Assembly: GCA_963615565.1 (NCBI GenBank)
Contig: CAVEGR010000079.1
Span: 1-54,319 of the forward strand
Direction of reading: 5' to 3'
Source of the DNA: UBA9732 sp963615565
GTDB lineage: Bacteria; Spirochaetota; Spirochaetia; Sphaerochaetales; Sphaerochaetaceae
DNA: 54,319 nt
Shown: one piece after another, positions 17,229 to 25,761 of the stretch
Position numbering within the stretch: position 1 is the first letter of the stretch
How the letters are laid out: each line of letters starts with the position of its first letter
Made by a program: the position numbers and the translations under genes
Notes under the pieces: generated by a model
Database searches by the model: none
What the model was told of the DNA's origin: nothing
Seen by the model: only the letters and a program-made list of their open reading frames with translations

Positions 17229-18161
17229 TCAATACACTCCATCGCCTGTTAAAATCTTAGACAGACGATTTGAGCCAGAAACAAGAAGTAATCCTATAAT
17301 TCCTGAGAAAAGACCAATTGCTGTTGCATACGAATAATTTTGGTTGGAAATACCTGTTCTGTATACAAGAGTATCTATTATATCACTAACAGAACTATTA
17401 CTTGGCGTGTACATGAGAAGGACCTTCTCAAACCCAAGACTTAGAAGCCTTCCAACCTCAAGAATGAGCATTACCATTATTGTAGGCAAAATAGAAGGGA
17501 TTGTTACATGAAAAACTTGTTTAAAACGGTTAGCTCCGTCAATTTCAGCTGCTTCATATAGGTCACTGTTTATACTTGTAATGGAAGCCAAATAAATAAT
17601 TGCTGTCCATCCTGTAAATTGCCAAGCACCAGATGCTATATACAAGAACCTAAAATACTGTGGTTCATTCATGAAATAAATGGGCTGCAGATGTAGAACA
17701 TTTGTTCTAAACTGATTCCAAAGCCCTGAAGAAGGAGAAAGTATTTCTGTCATCATTGCAATAACAACAACAGTAGAAATAAATCTAGGCATGTATGAAA
17801 TTGTTTGAACTACTTTCTTAAATTTTTTTCTATTAACTTCATTAAGAAGTATTGCAAAAATTATAGGAAGAGGAAATGTAAAAATGATATTCAAAAGGCT
17901 TAAAACAAGAGTATTTCTAAAAGCCCTCCAGAAAGCCGGATCCTGTAAAAATCTCTTAAAGTATTCAAAGCCAACCCATTTTACACCAAAAATTCCCTTA
18001 CCTGGACGATACTTTCTAAAAGCAAGTACATTTCCAAACATTGGTATGTACTTGAAAACAATGAAGTACATTACTGGAACAACCATCATTAGATACAACT
18101 GCCAATAACGCTTAAAGTGACGTTGTAAAGGAGTTTTTCCATTTATATCCCGTTTTTGCAT
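17229..18161 (-). CDS. carbohydrate ABC transporter permease (LplB/YteP type)
   Basis: A 310-residue inner-membrane permease. ATG 18161 (MQKRDINGK) is preferred over a TTG at 18179. The first helix YLMMVVPVMYFIVFKYIPM is typical of the LplB subgroup, as is the following AFRKYRPGKGIFG. The EAA loop reads DLYEAAEIDGANRFKQVFHV and is intact. It pairs with the LplC-type permease downstream and follows the binding protein with a stable hairpin in between. Its close similarity to lipoprotein-LplA-dependent systems suggests uptake of complex or uronate/amino sugars. Confidence 0.9.
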   Translation of the reverse strand: MQKRDINGKTPLQRHFKRYWQLYLMMVVPVMYFIVFKYIPMFGNVLAFRKYRPGKGIFGVKWVGFEYFKRFLQDPAFWRAFRNTLVLSLLNIIFTFPLPIIFAILLNEVNRKKFKKVVQTISYMPRFISTVVVIAMMTEILSPSSGLWNQFRTNVLHLQPIYFMNEPQYFRFLYIASGAWQFTGWTAIIYLASITSINSDLYEAAEIDGANRFKQVFHVTIPSILPTIMVMLILEVGRLLSLGFEKVLLMYTPSNSSVSDIIDTLVYRTGISNQNYSYATAIGLFSGIIGLLLVSGSNRLSKILTGDGVY

Positions 18162-18189
18162 ATCAAAATTACCTAACAAAACATAAACT

Positions 18190-18216
18190 TAGGAGGGTTC
18201 TAGACGAACCCTCCTA
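18190..18216 (-). terminator. intercistronic hairpin downstream of the binding-protein gene
   Basis: TAGGAGGGTTC (18190-18200) and GAACCCTCCTA (18206-18216) form a perfect 11-bp stem with a 5-base loop and no U-tract. Position and form fit an mRNA-stabilising or partial-termination element that gives the binding protein a higher dose than the permeases. Confidence 0.65.
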
Positions 18217-18259
18217 GAAATTTGACTAATAAAACGTATTAGAAACGCATTAGTACATA

Positions 18260-19798
18260 TTAAAGATTATCATTGTAGAGAGCGCAGTACTTGTCAATTC
18301 CAAGTTTCTTCATCTCTGCAACATAAGTGTCCCAATCTTTTTCAATGCTCTTCTTTCCAGAGATGAAAGCATCTGCCCAAACTTCAAATGCATCTGCAAG
18401 AGGAGTCATGAGAGTTGTTGCTTCTTCAGCTGCATCATCATCAAATTTAGGTGTAGGAGGAATTGACTGAATAACATCACCCATAGCTTCAACTGCTGCG
18501 TTGATTTCACTGTAGTTTTCGTCATACTTTGTCATCTCACGGCTATTGACCCAAATCTTCTGAGTTACGTCACTTCCGCAACCATACTTGAGCTGCATAT
18601 ACTTGTAAATGCCTTCAGCTGCATTCTTAATTTCGTCAACATACTCAACTTTGCCATCTACCATGTTGTATGTAACGCCTTCTTTTCCAATACACCAGAG
18701 AATTGCTGCTTCTTCTGAGAAGAACATCTTATCAACGGCACGAACAATTTGCTCAAAATCTTTTCTTTCTGCTGTCTTTGCTGGGAACATGATACCGCTA
18801 CCTGTGCGGTCTTTCTGCTGGTGGTGTGCACCTGCAGGACCTGCAAGAGCTGGATACATCTGAAGCTTGAAGCCTTCAATTTCACTTGCTGCTTCAACGC
18901 CACCAATTTGGTCATAATATGCCCAAGTTGCCATAGAAGCACCTGTTGCAAGCTTTCTTGACCAAATTCCACCATCAATTGGTTCTGCCATTTCTGGGTC
19001 TAAGAGACCTTCTGCATAAAGTTTTGCAAAGAAAGTAACATATGCTTTAAATTCGTCGCTAATTGCACCTGTGAAGAACTGTTTCTTTTCATAGTCCCAA
19101 GAAAGAACTCTTGAACCACCAGCACTGTTTTTTCCAAGGGAAATTCCATATGCAGGCATGGTCATTCTATACAAAACTCTTGGTCCAACCAAAAGTGTAA
19201 GTGGATAAGAATCTGGATAGACTTCTTTGTATTTCTTTAGGATTTCATAAAGATCATCATATGTCTTTGGAGCATCAAAGCCATATGCTTCAAGGAAATC
19301 TTCTCTAAGAATAAGTCCGCCATCATAGAATGGAACATCTGTAAGAGATGGAAGATAATAAAGCTTTCCATCTTTGAGTTTAAGCTTGTCTATATCATCT
19401 TCCATTCCAAACTTCTCTACCATTGCATTCCAGTTTGGTGTCCATTCACTATAATCACTAATTGGAACAATTGCTCCATTCATTGCCAAAGATGCATTCT
19501 CTCCTGTTGTTGTCTGGTACAGAATTACATCTGGAGCATTAGTCTGCGTGTTAAGAGCAAGAGAAACTTTTGTGTTGTAATCAGCAATTGGAATAATTTC
19601 CCAATCAACATCAGCATTAGCAAGCTTCTCAGCCTCAATAACCGTAAGCCAATCTTCTTGGAACGGCAATGTTGCGTTATCAGAATAATATACGCTAAAC
19701 TTTACTGGTCCATCATTTGATGTTTCCTTAGCTGCCTGAGCAAAAACAGAACAGCAAGCAACGAGAACTACTAAAGAGATAAGTAGAACCTTTTTCAT
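18260..19798 (-). CDS. extracellular solute-binding protein (LplA-like, CUT1)
   Basis: A 512-residue exported binding protein. The N-terminus MKKVLLISLVVLVACCSVFA is a signal peptide; LVAC could be a relaxed spirochaetal lipobox, while VFAQA could be a signal peptidase I site. The mature protein begins AAKETSNDGPVKFSVYYSD and has the two-lobe solute-binding organisation with aromatic-rich segments (TGASMATWAYYDQIGG). Length and style match the large LplA/YtcQ-type binding proteins. AAGGAAGG precedes ATG 19798. It leads the operon of two permeases, anmK, namZ and nagZ, so I infer that the cargo is a cell-wall amino sugar. A promoter is visible at 19856-19884. Confidence 0.9.
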   Translation of the reverse strand: MKKVLLISLVVLVACCSVFAQAAKETSNDGPVKFSVYYSDNATLPFQEDWLTVIEAEKLANADVDWEIIPIADYNTKVSLALNTQTNAPDVILYQTTTGENASLAMNGAIVPISDYSEWTPNWNAMVEKFGMEDDIDKLKLKDGKLYYLPSLTDVPFYDGGLILREDFLEAYGFDAPKTYDDLYEILKKYKEVYPDSYPLTLLVGPRVLYRMTMPAYGISLGKNSAGGSRVLSWDYEKKQFFTGAISDEFKAYVTFFAKLYAEGLLDPEMAEPIDGGIWSRKLATGASMATWAYYDQIGGVEAASEIEGFKLQMYPALAGPAGAHHQQKDRTGSGIMFPAKTAERKDFEQIVRAVDKMFFSEEAAILWCIGKEGVTYNMVDGKVEYVDEIKNAAEGIYKYMQLKYGCGSDVTQKIWVNSREMTKYDENYSEINAAVEAMGDVIQSIPPTPKFDDDAAEEATTLMTPLADAFEVWADAFISGKKSIEKDWDTYVAEMKKLGIDKYCALYNDNL

Positions 19799-19855
19799 TT
19801 TTTACCTTCCTTTTGTGTGTTGTTAGGGCAACTCCTCATTACCCTTGTAAAAACC

Positions 19856-19884
19856 ATCATAAGGGGTGAACTACAATAAAGCAA
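19856..19884 (-). promoter_or_regulatory. sigma-70-type promoter of the cell-wall-sugar operon
   Basis: On the minus strand TTGCTT (19884-19879) and TATGAT (19861-19856) are separated by 17 bases. They lie about 60 bases before the binding-protein start. Confidence 0.6.
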
Positions 19885-19934
19885 GAAAAATCCTTCCATT
19901 GATCTGGATACACAAAGTAGTAACAAACCAGATA

Positions 19935-19972
19935 TTAAAAAGGCTTCAGAGCAAAACATAAACTCTGAAGCC
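19935..19972 (-). terminator. terminator of the mglBAC operon
   Basis: GGCTTCAGAG (19942-19951) and CTCTGAAGCC (19963-19972) form a 10-bp stem. On the minus strand it is followed by TTTTTAAT, 55 bases past the mglC stop. Confidence 0.88.
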
Positions 19973-20026
19973 CTAATACTAAAAAGGTAAATTACGAGGG
20001 TTAAACCTCTAAAAAAAACTCTTACA

Positions 20027-21040
20027 TCACTTCTTTGCAATATACTTACGAACATCAAGTGCAACAGCTACAACAATAACCAAGCCTTGTGCAATGTAGT
20101 TGTAGTATGGGTTTACCCCAAGGAACTGAAGAATAATTTTCAAAACTTCAAAAACCAGAACACCAACAAGAATTCCAGGAACAGTACCAATACCACCAGT
20201 AGTAGAAACACCACCAATTGTACAACCTGCAATGGCTTCAAGTTCATAACCAGACCCCATAGAAGCAGAAGCCCCACCAGACTTTGCGGCAAGGAGATAT
20301 CCAGCAAGAGCATACATAAGACCTGCAACAGTATAAATACGAATAATCTCGTTACCTGTATTTACACCAGAAACCTCGGCAGCAATTTCGTTTCCTCCAA
20401 TTGCATACATGTATTTTCCATGAGTTGTCTTGTTAAAGACAAACCAGAACAAGAGACCAAATACAACTGCAACAAAAAAGAGATATGGAATGTTAAAACC
20501 TTTAACACTGCCAATCCTACCTGTAATGAGAGAAATATATTTGCTTTGAAAACCACCAATTGGCTGAGCATCTGTAAAAATAAGAGCAGCACCATAAATG
20601 ATAGTCTGCGTTCCGAGAGTTGCAATAAAAGGAGGAACTTTGAGTTTTGAAATTATCAAGCCGTTTACAATACCAAAGATAGCACCAACAACAAGGACAA
20701 TGAGAAGAACAACAAACATATTCATCTCAGGAATGCTCTTATAAAGACGGCCAGTATAATTACCCCTCTGAATCAGAACACCAGCAAGACATGCAGCAAA
20801 ACCAACTTGACGTCCAGCTGAAAGATCTGTTCCTTTAATAATAAGACAACCTGAAACTCCAAGAGCAATGAGAAATCTTACTGCTGTATTACTTATAAGG
20901 TTTGCAAGGTTTCCCCAAGAGAAGAAGTTGTCTACCGTACAACCAACAACAATTGAGGCCAAAATCAGAAGAACGACAATTGGATTTGCTTTAACTAGTC
21001 CAAAGATTTTATTAAATGTATTTTTCTTTTTAAGTTCCAT
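20027..21040 (-). CDS. mglC: galactose/methyl-galactoside ABC permease
   Basis: A 337-residue inner-membrane permease of the CUT2 (Mgl/Rbs) type with about ten helices. Landmarks are GCLIIKGTDLSAGRQVGFAA (84-103), LKVPPFIATLGT, YAIGGNEIAAEVSGV and the GGVSTTGGIGT block near the C-terminus. The insertion after AGVLIQRGNYTGRLYKSIPE and overall resemblance fit MglC better than RbsC. It forms the channel for the MglB binding protein. It lies nine bases after mglA and is the last gene of the operon. Confidence 0.9.
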   Translation of the reverse strand: MELKKKNTFNKIFGLVKANPIVVLLILASIVVGCTVDNFFSWGNLANLISNTAVRFLIALGVSGCLIIKGTDLSAGRQVGFAACLAGVLIQRGNYTGRLYKSIPEMNMFVVLLIVLVVGAIFGIVNGLIISKLKVPPFIATLGTQTIIYGAALIFTDAQPIGGFQSKYISLITGRIGSVKGFNIPYLFFVAVVFGLLFWFVFNKTTHGKYMYAIGGNEIAAEVSGVNTGNEIIRIYTVAGLMYALAGYLLAAKSGGASASMGSGYELEAIAGCTIGGVSTTGGIGTVPGILVGVLVFEVLKIILQFLGVNPYYNYIAQGLVIVVAVALDVRKYIAKK

Positions 21041-21049
21041 ATCAACTCC

Positions 21050-22573
21050 CTAAACAGCACCAAACTGGGTAGCATAAGTCATAATGTTCTCTTGGGTTGC
21101 ATCTTTACCATCTACAAAACCAGTTACTCTACCATCACACATAACCATGATTCTGTCTGACATACCAATGAGTTCACTCATTTCACTAGAAATCATAATT
21201 ATACTCTTACCTTGTTTGGCAAGATCAGCAATGATGCAGTAAATTTCGTATTTAGCACCAACATCTATACCTCTTGTTGGTTCATCCAAAATAAGAACAT
21301 CGGGATCATTTGCAAGCCACCTACCAACTAAAACTTTCTGCTGGTTTCCACCAGAAAGGGTCTTAATTAAAGTCTTGCTTGAAGGAGTCTTAATCTCCAT
21401 TTTCTTCACATTGTATTCAACAAGATCTTCAATTTTGTTCAAATCAAGAGTAACCCCGTTTTTGAGGTAAGTGTAATGATTCAAAGATGCAATTGCTATG
21501 TTATCAGAGACAGGAAGAACTCCCATTATTCCAGTTCCTCTTCTATCCTCTGTAAGCATGGCAATTCCTTGATTAATTGCATCCTTTGGACGATTAATCT
21601 TCAGCTCTTTGCCTTTGTAACGAATAGTTCCTGTAGTGTGACTACGTCTTCCAAATAATCCCTCCATAAGTTCTGTTCTCTGAGCACCCACAAGGCCTCC
21701 TACACCAAGAATCTCACCCTTACGGAGATTGAAAGTAATATGCCTAAAGCTTTTTGGATTAATTGAAGTAAAATCCTCTACTTCAAAAACAACCTCTCCT
21801 GGAACATTGTCGCGTTTTGGATAAAGGTTGCTAAGCTCACGCCCTACCATCTTTGTAATAATAAAGTCATTAGTAAGTTCACTAGCAGGCCATGTTCCAA
21901 TGTACTTACCGTCTCTCATGATGGTCACTTCATCACTAATACGAAGAATTTCATCCATCTTGTGTGAGATATAGACTATCGCAACCCCTTCTGCCTTAAG
22001 ATCCTCAATAATTCTAAAAAGAGCATCAACTTCGTTTTGCGTTAATGAAGACGTTGGCTCGTCAAGAATCAAAACCCTACAGTTTGCAGACACAGCTTTT
22101 GCAATTTCAACAGATTGCATTTGAGAAACACTGAGATTTCCCACCTTCTCTTTTGGATCAAAATCCATTCTAACTTTCTTGAGAAGTGCAGCTGTATCAT
22201 CATACATTTTTTTGTGGTCAACCATTGGAATAAATCCAAGTGCTTTTTTCATTGGATATCTTCCAAGAAATATATTTTCACCTATGGTTCTTGCTGGGAT
22301 TGGCTGTAACTCTTGATGAACCATTGCAATACCCTTTTTCAGAGCGTCCATAGGGTCTTTAATTTCAGTTTCATTACCATCAATAAGAATCTTACCCTCA
22401 TCCATTTTGTATATTCCAAACATACATTTCATGAGAGTAGATTTTCCGGCTCCATTTTCTCCCATTAAGGCATGAACCTTGCCGGCCCGGAGCTTAAGTT
22501 GCGCATGGTCTAAAGCTTTAACACCTGGGAAAGCTTTACAAACATCACGCATTTCTAGGAGGAATTCTGACAT
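21050..22573 (-). CDS. mglA: galactose/methyl-galactoside ABC ATPase (double ABC)
   Basis: A 507-residue tandem ATPase typical of CUT2 importers. The first domain has Walker A GENGAGKST (38-46), a LSVSQ signature and Walker B LILDEPTSSL. The second lacks a canonical Walker A, as usual, but keeps GVGGLVGAQRTELMEGLFG, LSGGNQQK and LILDEPTRGIDVGAK. AGGAGGG precedes ATG 22573. It is separated from mglB by two hairpins and from mglC by nine bases. It energises galactose uptake. Confidence 0.92.
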   Translation of the reverse strand: MSEFLLEMRDVCKAFPGVKALDHAQLKLRAGKVHALMGENGAGKSTLMKCMFGIYKMDEGKILIDGNETEIKDPMDALKKGIAMVHQELQPIPARTIGENIFLGRYPMKKALGFIPMVDHKKMYDDTAALLKKVRMDFDPKEKVGNLSVSQMQSVEIAKAVSANCRVLILDEPTSSLTQNEVDALFRIIEDLKAEGVAIVYISHKMDEILRISDEVTIMRDGKYIGTWPASELTNDFIITKMVGRELSNLYPKRDNVPGEVVFEVEDFTSINPKSFRHITFNLRKGEILGVGGLVGAQRTELMEGLFGRRSHTTGTIRYKGKELKINRPKDAINQGIAMLTEDRRGTGIMGVLPVSDNIAIASLNHYTYLKNGVTLDLNKIEDLVEYNVKKMEIKTPSSKTLIKTLSGGNQQKVLVGRWLANDPDVLILDEPTRGIDVGAKYEIYCIIADLAKQGKSIIMISSEMSELIGMSDRIMVMCDGRVTGFVDGKDATQENIMTYATQFGAV

Positions 22574-22619
22574 TTCCTCAACCCTCCTTTGCTTTAAATT
22601 CTACATATATTCTACGAAA

Positions 22620-22645
22620 GCGGGTAAGAATATAATCTCACCCGC
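22620..22645 (-). repeat. second hairpin in the mglB-mglA gap
   Basis: GCGGGT (22620-22625) and ACCCGC (22640-22645) form a GC-rich stem 47 bases before the mglA start. It lies downstream of a terminator-like hairpin and could protect the processed mglA transcript's 5' end. Confidence 0.5.
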
Positions 22646-22652
22646 CTTCACA

Positions 22653-22700
22653 GCTTTAAAAAAGTTCTAGAGGGCTCTTACAAAACTGCAACACCCTCTA
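22653..22700 (-). terminator. leaky terminator directly after mglB
   Basis: On the minus strand TAGAGGG (22700-22694) pairs with CCCTCTA (22674-22668), followed by GAACTTTTTT. It lies ten bases past the mglB stop and inside the operon, so it should reduce mglA and mglC expression relative to mglB. Confidence 0.65.
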
Positions 22701-22710
22701 AGTAAATAAA

Positions 22711-23715
22711 TTACTTTGTGACCATGACGTAATCAACCCAGTAGTAGTTCTCAATTGCTTCGCCATTAAGAGCCTTAATTGTTACATCAACAGCTTTATG
22801 AGACTGACCAATGTGGTCGTTAAGAACTGTACCTGTCATTGTTCCTGCATTGACCATTTCAACACATTCGTCAAGAGCATCAACACCAACAAGATAAATG
22901 TCCTTTCCAACTGTTCTACCAGCTGCCTGAATAGCTGCTGCAGCACCAAGAGCCATAGCGTCATTGTTACAGAAAACAACTTCAACCTTGTTGCCATATT
23001 TTGCAAGAGCGTTAGCACAGAGTTCCTGTCCCTTTGCCTGAGCCCAGTTACCAACCTGATCATCAAGACATTCTACCTTGTAGCCAGCGTCTGTGAGATA
23101 CTTGATTGAGAATTCTGTTCTGTACTGAGCATCGATATTTTCTGGGTCACCTTCAATCATGATATAAGAGATAACTCCGTCACCGTTGATATCACCATGG
23201 TTGTCAAGCTCAGCAATAATTCTGCCTTGGAAAGAACCTGACTGTCTTGCGTCTGCACCAACATAACAAACTTTTGGATTGTTGAGAATTCCTTCATACT
23301 GCTCATCAAGAGTATTTCCATCCTTGTCATAAGCAAGAGGCTCTCTGTTGATAAGAATACATGGAATATCTGCGGCAACAATCATGTCAATGATAGCATC
23401 TGCTGAAGATGTCTGAACTAGGTTTAGAATAATTGCATCCATACCCTGTGTGATGAAGTTGTTGATTTGGTTGGTCTGTTCAGCCATATCATTTTTTCCA
23501 TCAACGAATGTAAGATTGTACTTAACAGTATCTGTCTCAAGAGTGCTGAAATAGTTAGCAATCTCATTTCTGTAAAGTGTCATGAAGTTATCATCAAACT
23601 GATAAATTGCAACGCCTACTTTGTAGGTCTTAACACTTGATTCCTGTGCACCCTGAGCAAATACTGCTGTTAGTGCAACAAGAGCAACAACCAATACGAC
23701 AAACAGTTTTTTCAT
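22711..23715 (-). CDS. mglB: galactose/glucose-binding protein
   Basis: A periplasmic binding protein of 334 residues. The signal peptide MKKLFVVLVVALVALTAVFA is followed by QGAQESS. The mature start KVGVAIYQFDDNFMTLYRNE mirrors MglB (the E. coli protein has GVTIYKYDDNFMS), with the sugar-stacking Phe of that loop kept. GKNDMAEQTNQINNFITQG, AIILNL and ILINREP continue the alignment; CNNDAMALGAAAA and VGVDALDE are the C-lobe ligand residues. A DINGDGVISY stretch matches the calcium loop found in galactose-binding proteins. ATG 23715 has AGGAG nine bases before it. It leads mglBAC, with an operator-like dyad over its -35 box. Confidence 0.93.
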   Translation of the reverse strand: MKKLFVVLVVALVALTAVFAQGAQESSVKTYKVGVAIYQFDDNFMTLYRNEIANYFSTLETDTVKYNLTFVDGKNDMAEQTNQINNFITQGMDAIILNLVQTSSADAIIDMIVAADIPCILINREPLAYDKDGNTLDEQYEGILNNPKVCYVGADARQSGSFQGRIIAELDNHGDINGDGVISYIMIEGDPENIDAQYRTEFSIKYLTDAGYKVECLDDQVGNWAQAKGQELCANALAKYGNKVEVVFCNNDAMALGAAAAIQAAGRTVGKDIYLVGVDALDECVEMVNAGTMTGTVLNDHIGQSHKAVDVTIKALNGEAIENYYWVDYVMVTK

Positions 23716-23762
23716 ATTGTTTTTCTCCTTTTTTTTGTGTCTCGTCACTTGACGATAAAAAA

Positions 23763-23810
23763 AATATAGCACAGCCAAAATCAGCTGTAAACAAAAATAT
23801 TTGTATACAG
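23763..23810 (-). promoter_or_regulatory. mglB promoter with overlapping operator dyad
   Basis: On the minus strand TTTACA (23791-23786) and TATATT (23768-23763) are 17 bases apart. The -35 box lies within an imperfect palindrome at 23785-23810, with arms CTGTAAACAAA and TTTGTATACAG (one mismatch) and a 4-base centre AATA. The centre lacks the CG of LacI operators; the TTGTATACA core is closer to GntR-family sites. This geometry suggests repression. Confidence 0.6.
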
Positions 23811-23993
23811 CGTGAAGAGTTTCACAAAAACTAATATATTAGTCATAAACATCTTTGCCTTGATTTGCAGCTATAATTGTAGATATAGACAGATATAAAT
23901 AGGCATAATTAAAAACATAATTAAAGACAGAATTTCCAATATGTGATACATTACTAAAATGTAGAATTGAAAACGAAATCAGGAGGATTTTGG

Positions 23994-24686
23994 ATGATTT
24001 ATACAACAGAAGTACAGCATATGTGTCCTGTTGCAAAGGGTGCATATCATGGACCTGCTCCAATTCCAGAAGAAGGAAAATGGGTACAGGCCAAGGAAAT
24101 TAAGGACATCAGCGGACTTACTCATGGCGTTGGCTGGTGTGCTCCACAGCAGGGTGCTTGCAAACTTACCCTTAACATTAAAGACGGAATCATTGAAGAG
24201 GCACTTGTAGAAACTATTGGGTGTTCAGGAATGACCCATTCAGCAGCAATGGCATCAGAAATCCTCATTGGAAAGACAATCCTTGAGGCTCTAAACACAG
24301 ACCTCGTTTGTGATGCAATCAACACAGCAATGAGAGAACTTTTCCTTCAGATTGTCTACGGCAGAAGCCAGACAGCTTTCTCTGAAGGCGGACTTCCAAT
24401 TGGTGGTGGACTTGAAGATCTTGGAAAGGGCCTCAGATCTCAGATTGGTACAATGTACGCAACAAAGGAAAAGGGACCAAGATATCTTGAGCTTGCAGAA
24501 GGTTATGTAACAAAGATTGCTCTTAACAGCGCTGATGAAATTGTTGGATACGAATTTGTCAACTTGGGCAAGATGATGGAGTTCATTAAACAAGGACTCA
24601 GCGGAAATGATGCACTTGCAAAGGCCAAGGGCCATTATGGCCAGTGGGATGATGCTGCAAAGTACATTGACCCAAGACACGAGTAA
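23994..24686 (+). CDS. NifU/IscU-like iron-sulfur scaffold protein paired with GGGtGRT
   Basis: A 230-residue cytosolic protein. Residues about 45-110 resemble the NifU N-terminal scaffold: LTLNIKDGIIEEALVETIGC (58-77), then SGMTHSAAMASEILIGKT, comparable to the GCGxxIASSSxxTE..KGKT block of NifU. Cysteines 11, 49, 56 and 77 could bind a cluster, but their spacing differs from IscU. The C-terminal half is family-specific. AGGAGG precedes ATG 23994. It is followed at 11 bases by the GGGtGRT gene, a pairing I know from anaerobes, and the two presumably act together. Function is not established. Confidence 0.75.
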   Translation: MIYTTEVQHMCPVAKGAYHGPAPIPEEGKWVQAKEIKDISGLTHGVGWCAPQQGACKLTLNIKDGIIEEALVETIGCSGMTHSAAMASEILIGKTILEALNTDLVCDAINTAMRELFLQIVYGRSQTAFSEGGLPIGGGLEDLGKGLRSQIGTMYATKEKGPRYLELAEGYVTKIALNSADEIVGYEFVNLGKMMEFIKQGLSGNDALAKAKGHYGQWDDAAKYIDPRHE

Positions 24687-24697
24687 GGAGGACTGAC

Positions 24698-25702
24698 ATG
24701 GCTTTATTTGAAAGTTACGAAAGAAGAGTAGATCATATAAACGAAGTCATTGCACAGTACGGAATCAGCAGCATTGAAGAGTGCCGCAAGATTTGCAACG
24801 ACTATGGATTTGACCCATATGACATTGTTAAAGGTGTTCAGCCAATTGCTTTTGATAATGCAGGTTGGGCTTATACAGTTGGTGCAGCAATTGCAATCAA
24901 AAAAGGCGTAAAAACAGCAGCTGAAGCAGCTGAAGCTATTGGTATTGGTCTTCAGAGTTTCTGTATTGCAGGTTCTGTTGCTGATGACAGAAAAGTTGGA
25001 CTTGGCCATGGAAACCTTGGTGCAATGCTTCTAAGAGATGAAACAAAATGCTTTGCATTCCTTGCAGGACATGAAAGCTTTGCAGCTGCAGAAGGTGCAA
25101 TTGGTATTGTAAAGAACGCAAACAAGGCAAGAAAAGAGCCTCTCAGAGTTATCCTTAACGGACTTGGAAAAGACGCTGCTCAAATCATTAGCAGAATCAA
25201 CGGTTTCACATATGTCCAGACACAGTTTGACTACTATACAGGAAAGCTGAACATTGTCCGTGAAATTGCTTACTCCACTGGAGAGAGAGCTGCTGTACGT
25301 TGCTATGGTGCAGACGATGTCCGCGAAGGTGTTGCAATCATGCATCATGAAGGCGTTGATGTTTCCATCACAGGAAACTCCACAAACCCAACAAGATTCC
25401 AGCATCCAGTTGCAGGAACATACAAGAAAGAATGCATTGAACAGGGCAAGAAATACTTCTCAGTTGCTTCCGGTGGTGGCACAGGAAGAACACTCCATCC
25501 AGATAACATGGCAGCCGGTCCTGCTTCATACGGCATGACAGATACAATGGGAAGAATGCACTCAGATGCTCAATTTGCAGGTTCTTCATCTGTTCCAGCA
25601 CACGTTGAGATGATGGGCTTCCTTGGAATGGGAAACAACCCAATGGTTGGTGCTACAGTAGCTGTTGCAGTTGCAGTAGATCAAGCTCTCAACAAGAGAT
25701 AA
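24698..25702 (+). CDS. GGGtGRT protein, function unknown
   Basis: A 334-residue protein of the GGGtGRT family, recognised by SVASGGGTGRTLHPDNMA (255-272) and the flanking PASYGMTDTMGRMHSDAQFA. The N-terminus has a helical cap (YERRVDHINEVIAQYGISS) and a glycine-rich middle part (SVADDRKVGLGHGNLGAMLL), suggesting nucleotide or cofactor binding. Cys29, Cys33, Cys89, Cys118, Cys202 and Cys246 are possible metal ligands. GGAGG precedes ATG 24698. It is co-transcribed with the NifU-like gene and terminated at 25720. The family is described but its reaction is not known, and I do not assign one. Confidence 0.85.
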   Translation: MALFESYERRVDHINEVIAQYGISSIEECRKICNDYGFDPYDIVKGVQPIAFDNAGWAYTVGAAIAIKKGVKTAAEAAEAIGIGLQSFCIAGSVADDRKVGLGHGNLGAMLLRDETKCFAFLAGHESFAAAEGAIGIVKNANKARKEPLRVILNGLGKDAAQIISRINGFTYVQTQFDYYTGKLNIVREIAYSTGERAAVRCYGADDVREGVAIMHHEGVDVSITGNSTNPTRFQHPVAGTYKKECIEQGKKYFSVASGGGTGRTLHPDNMAAGPASYGMTDTMGRMHSDAQFAGSSSVPAHVEMMGFLGMGNNPMVGATVAVAVAVDQALNKR

Positions 25703-25719
25703 TTTACACTTGACAAGTA

Positions 25720-25750
25720 AGGGCCTCCAGCAAATGGGGGCTCTTTTTAT
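25720..25750 (+). terminator. terminator of the NifU-like/GGGtGRT operon
   Basis: AGGGCCTCC (25720-25728) pairs with GGGGGCTCT (25736-25744) with two wobbles and a 7-base loop, followed by TTTTTAT. Confidence 0.75.
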
Positions 25751-25761
25751 AAGGAAACATC

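Noticed and set aside
19795..20064. Minus-strand frame of 89 codons between mglC and the cell-wall-sugar binding protein
   Set aside because: It overlaps the mglC 3' end, the mglBAC terminator and the next operon's promoter; it has no ribosome site or family resemblance.
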